Below are positions 60,913-64,000 of a DNA stretch of 64,000 bases, in pieces. The number at the start of each line of letters is the position of its first letter. Position 1 is the stretch's first letter. Both the position numbers and the translations under genes were made by a program. Under the pieces are notes generated by a model that was not told the origin of the DNA, did no database searches, and saw only the letters and a list, made by a program, of their open reading frames with translations. Origin of the DNA: Prescottella agglutinans (GTDB lineage: Bacteria > Actinomycetota > Actinomycetes > Mycobacteriales > Mycobacteriaceae); NCBI RefSeq assembly GCF_004011865.1, contig NZ_RKLP01000002.1, positions 186,001 through 250,000 on the forward strand. The letters run 5' to 3'.

Positions 60913-63890
60913 CCGGCGATCATCTCCAGAGTGGACCCGGTCCGGCCGCGCACGACGTGCAGCCGGCTCGGGATCCGCTGCCGCATCTCGTCGACGTGGC
61001 TGACGATCCCGACCACCCGTCCACCCGCCCGCAGTTCGTCGAGGACGCCCATCACCAGGTCCAGGGTGTCGGCGTCCAGCGTGCCGAAGCCCTCGTCGAT
61101 GAACATCGTGTCGAGCACGACGCCGCCCGATTCGGCGGCCACGACGTCCGCGAGACCCAGTGCCAGCGACAGCGACGCCAGGAAGGACTCGCCGCCGGAG
61201 AGCGTCTTCGCCGACCGGACCACGCCGGTGTAGTCGTCACGGATGTCGAGCCCGAGTCCGCCGCGTCGGCCGCGTGAGCCCGCCTCGTCCGAGTGGACGA
61301 ACTCGTACCGCCCGGCGGACATGCGGCGCAGCCGCGCCGACGCCGACACCGCGACCTCCTCGAGCCGCGACGCGAGCACGTACGACCGCAGCGACATCTT
61401 GCGCGAGTTCTGGCCGCGCCCGGCCACCACGTCGGCCAGTCCGGCGAGTTCGTCGTGTGCCGCGAGCACCGGCCCGAGCGCGGTCATGGTCTCCTCCAGG
61501 TGCGCGACGAGTCGCTCGAGGTTCCCGCGTCTCGTGTCCGCCTCCGCCGCCGCGGCCGCCGCGTTCTCGACCGCCGTCGCCGCCTCACGCGCGTGCGCTT
61601 CGGGGACCGTGGTGTCGACCGGTTCGAGGTCGGCGACCGCCACCACGTCGGGCTCGGACAACACCCCGCGGGCGGCCGCGAGGCGGTCACGGGCCGCGGT
61701 GAGCACGGCCTCGATCTGCCCGATCCGGGCGGCCGGGCGGACCGCCGCCGACGCCTCGGCGAGCGAGGCGAAACCAGCGTCGCTCGTGGCGGTCTGCACT
61801 CGGGCGGCGAGGTCGGCGGCGGCCGCGGCGAGCGTCGCGGCCCGGTCCCGCGCGTCGAGCAGTTCCGCGGCCCGGGTCGCGAGGTCGTCGAACCGGTCCC
61901 GGCGGGCCTGCACGCTGCGGTCCCCGCCGGCCGCCTCCGACAGCCTGGTGCGCAGCGACAGCACCTGCTCCTCGGCGGCCTCGATGCGGGTGTCGAGCGC
62001 GGCCCGCTCGGTGGCGACCGCGCGGGATTGCTCGTCCAACTGTGCACCGCGGGAACGGAGTTCGCTCACCGATGCGGACGCACGCGCGAGGCCGGCGGCG
62101 ATCGATCGTGCCCGCTCGACCGCCGCGGCGGCGGTCTCGCGCAGTCGCCGCAGCTCGTCGCGATCGCCGTCGCCGCCGCGCTGGGCCAGCAGATCGACCG
62201 TCCGCTCGAGCTGTGACTGCCGCTCCGTCTCCGCTTCGAGCACCCGGGCGGCCCGCTGCTCTGCGAGCCGGGCCGCCTCCTCGTCCTCCTTGGTGACCGT
62301 CGCGTCGCCCGGCCGCGCGGGCTCGGGGTGATCGACCGAGCCGCACACGGCGCACTTCTCCCCCGAGACGAGCTGCGCGGCCAGCTCGGCCGCCATGCCC
62401 GTGATTCGCTGCTCGCGCAGGTCGAGAAGTCGGTCTCGCGCGTTCTGGTGCGCGTCGCGGGCACCCGCGACCGCCCCGCGACGCTCCTCCAGAGCTGTTC
62501 TGGCCGAGACCAATTCTTCGGCAGCGACGGAAGCATCGGTGGCGCGGGCGGCCGCCTCCTCGAGCGCGGGCAGCGACGCCTGCGCCTGCTCGGCGGCACG
62601 CAGCGCTTCCTCCGCCGCACCGAGCACTTCGGGCCACTCGGCACGGTCGGCCGCCAGATTCTCGGCTCGCCGGGCCAGATCCGCACTGCCACGGCGCATC
62701 TCGGAGACGTCGCGCTCGAGCTGCTCCACGGCGCGGGCCTCGACGAGCAGGCCGTCCAGCCGGACCACCTCCGCGGCCCACTCCCGCCCCTGCGCCCGGA
62801 CTTCGTCACGATCGGCCGCCGTCTGCGGCCACGACAGCGTCGCGACCAGACCCGCGCCGTCCTCGGACGCACCGAGCCGATCGGCGACCACGCGGGCGCG
62901 GGACGCCCCGGAATCGGCTTCCCGTGCCGCGGCGTCCGATTCGGCGGCGGCCGCGGCGACGACGGCGGCCCGCGACGCGCGATCCACTTCGGCCGCCAGC
63001 GCATCACGCTCGGCAGCCCCGGCCTCCAGTTCGGCCAGCGCCGCCCGGGCGCGGTCGCGTCGGGTCTGCAGCTCGCGCACCCGCCTCGCCTCCAGCGCCG
63101 CACCGCGGGCCTTGTCCTCGGCGGCGCGGGCCCGGGTGAGTTCCACCGACGTGAGATCGGCCGTCTCGACGGCCTGGTCCAGCAGCCGTCGCGACCAGGT
63201 GAGCGGGTCGCCGTCGGCCCCGAGTTCGATACCCGCCGCGGTCGACACCCGCGCCACCAGCAGGTCCACCTGCTTGCGGTGGTCCTCGACCCGCGCCGTG
63301 CTGGCCCTCTTGCGGTCGACGAACCAGTCCTCGACGGACTTGAACCGCGTGGTGTCGAACAGCTTCTCGAGCAGTTTGCCGCGTTCCTCGTTGTCGGCCC
63401 GCAGGAACTTGGCGAACTCACCCTGCGGCAGCAGCACCACCTGGAAGAACTGGTCGGCGGTCATGCCGAGCAGACGCTCGACCTCGCGCGCGATGTCCGG
63501 GATGCGGGACAGGTTCTCGCCCTTGCGGTCGAGCCACGTGAGAGTCGCCTTCGCGTTCTCGGTGAGCGTCCCCGAACCGCGCTTCTTGGGGCGTTCGTAC
63601 TCGGGGCTGCGGGTGATGCGCAGGGGTCGTCCCCCGATGGTCGCCTCCAGCGTCACCGTCGGTACCGAACCGGCGGGTGCGTGGTCCGACAGCAACCGCT
63701 TGCCCTCCTTGCGGGCGCCCGGCACCGTGCCGTACAGCGCGAACGCGACCGCGTCGAGGATCGTCGTCTTGCCGGCGCCGGTCTGCCCGTGCAGCAGGAA
63801 CAGCCCGTCCGCGCCCAGTTCGTCGAAGTCGACCGTGACGGTGTCGGCGAACGGGCCGAACGCCGTGACCTCGAGGTTGTGCAGCCTCAC
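60909..63890 (-). CDS. sbcC: DNA exonuclease subunit SbcC
   Basis: A 993-residue SMC-like ATPase. The N-terminal Walker A is GQTGAGKTTILDAVAFALYG. Long Ala/Arg/Glu-rich coiled coils flank a zinc hook CAVCGSVDHP near residue 515. The C-terminal end has the ABC signature LSGGESFLASLSLALGLADVV and Walker B MFIDEGFGTLD. With SbcD it cleaves hairpins and blocked DNA ends. It is translationally coupled to sbcD by a GTGA overlap at 63887-63890. Confidence 0.96.
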   Translation of the reverse strand: MRLHNLEVTAFGPFADTVTVDFDELGADGLFLLHGQTGAGKTTILDAVAFALYGTVPGARKEGKRLLSDHAPAGSVPTVTLEATIGGRPLRITRSPEYERPKKRGSGTLTENAKATLTWLDRKGENLSRIPDIAREVERLLGMTADQFFQVVLLPQGEFAKFLRADNEERGKLLEKLFDTTRFKSVEDWFVDRKRASTARVEDHRKQVDLLVARVSTAAGIELGADGDPLTWSRRLLDQAVETADLTSVELTRARAAEDKARGAALEARRVRELQTRRDRARAALAELEAGAAERDALAAEVDRASRAAVVAAAAAESDAAAREADSGASRARVVADRLGASEDGAGLVATLSWPQTAADRDEVRAQGREWAAEVVRLDGLLVEARAVEQLERDVSEMRRGSADLARRAENLAADRAEWPEVLGAAEEALRAAEQAQASLPALEEAAARATDASVAAEELVSARTALEERRGAVAGARDAHQNARDRLLDLREQRITGMAAELAAQLVSGEKCAVCGSVDHPEPARPGDATVTKEDEEAARLAEQRAARVLEAETERQSQLERTVDLLAQRGGDGDRDELRRLRETAAAAVERARSIAAGLARASASVSELRSRGAQLDEQSRAVATERAALDTRIEAAEEQVLSLRTRLSEAAGGDRSVQARRDRFDDLATRAAELLDARDRAATLAAAAADLAARVQTATSDAGFASLAEASAAVRPAARIGQIEAVLTAARDRLAAARGVLSEPDVVAVADLEPVDTTVPEAHAREAATAVENAAAAAAEADTRRGNLERLVAHLEETMTALGPVLAAHDELAGLADVVAGRGQNSRKMSLRSYVLASRLEEVAVSASARLRRMSAGRYEFVHSDEAGSRGRRGGLGLDIRDDYTGVVRSAKTLSGGESFLASLSLALGLADVVAAESGGVVLDTMFIDEGFGTLDADTLDLVMGVLDELRAGGRVVGIVSHVDEMRQRIPSRLHVVRGRTGSTLEMIAG

Positions 63891-64000
63891 GCCGATGCCT
63901 CCAGCACGTCGGCCGGTTCGTCGCCGGCGACCGACACCGACTCGGCGGCCGTCGCGTTGCGCAGTGCGTCCTCGAGCAGCCGGATCTCCCCCGTGCTCGC
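63887..64000 (-). CDS. sbcD: DNA exonuclease subunit SbcD (C-terminal end only)
   Basis: The minus strand from the right edge reads in one open frame of 37 codons (GEIRLLEDALRNATAAE, ending EASA) to a TGA that overlaps the sbcC GTG. Position directly upstream and overlapping sbcC identifies it as the end of the nuclease subunit gene sbcD. The catalytic domain lies outside the window, so the identification rests on context. Confidence 0.75.
   Translation of the reverse strand, partial: ASTGEIRLLEDALRNATAAESVSVAGDEPADVLEASA

Overview
The window is about 64 kb of very GC-rich DNA with tightly packed genes, frequent 1-14 nt overlaps and many GTG starts. It reads as the chromosome of a mycolic-acid actinobacterium, most likely Rhodococcus. 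Pointers are an endoglycoceramidase-like GH5 enzyme, a class I (Fe-S) fumarase, an epoxide hydrolase, a Baeyer-Villiger monooxygenase, many SDR, LLM and MDR oxidoreductases, and numerous TetR and MarR regulators. The genus is inferred from gene content only. I saw no rRNA, tRNA or CRISPR array.

Layout. 1-2.0 kb: a secreted GH5 glycosidase running off the left edge and a small membrane protein. 2.4-4.9 kb: a LysR regulator divergent from an SDR plus an NTF2-like protein. 5.1-15.6 kb: a catabolic island. It holds an LLM (LimB-like) monooxygenase, a zinc dehydrogenase, an MFS carrier and an epoxide hydrolase in one operon, followed by a TetR gene, a HAPMO-type BVMO divergent from SDR and esterase genes, and a second TetR. 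Together these are the enzyme types of an oxygenative ring-opening route such as terpene degradation. 15.7-26.6 kb: mixed housekeeping and accessory genes (AlkZ-like winged-helix protein, formylglycine sulfatase, CPBP protease, fumarase, alcohol dehydrogenase, ICMT-like protein, Mug DNA glycosylase, VOC, SDR and AHSA1 proteins). 26.7-29.4 kb: a TetR-controlled FMN reductase/MFS unit with a clear double operator, abutted by an IS481 transposase.

30.4-35.5 kb: a five-gene operon whose order and content match the uncharacterised STM4015-4014-4013-4012-4011 set (LRR protein, ATP-grasp, sulfatase-fold hydrolase, two radical SAM enzymes). Every junction overlaps or nearly abuts, so the products probably work together. 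The pathway is unknown to me, and this is the best candidate for an undescribed system. 35.7-38.5 kb: a PAS-ANTAR regulator, a SRPBCC protein, an IS5-type remnant and a tiny ORF. 38.5-43.2 kb: RtcB RNA ligase, an AhpD-like protein, an ABM-like protein, an FBP zinc-finger protein and an MDR oxidoreductase.

43.2-47.1 kb: the sulfonate operon ssuA-C-B-D, preceded by a 28-codon ORF ending in a cysteine-rich run, which looks like a cysteine-sensing attenuator. 47.3-52.1 kb: small membrane and secreted proteins (including a divergent pair of related secreted proteins), a shrunken amidinotransferase remnant, an RluA-type pseudouridine synthase and a GH43-like secreted protein. 52.3-64 kb: YchF, a CD225-type protein, a methyltransferase, a MarR-MFS drug-efflux unit, another MarR, a stand-alone FMN-binding glutamate-synthase-like membrane protein, a repeat-containing lipoprotein, an AI-2E-type permease, SbcC and the end of SbcD.
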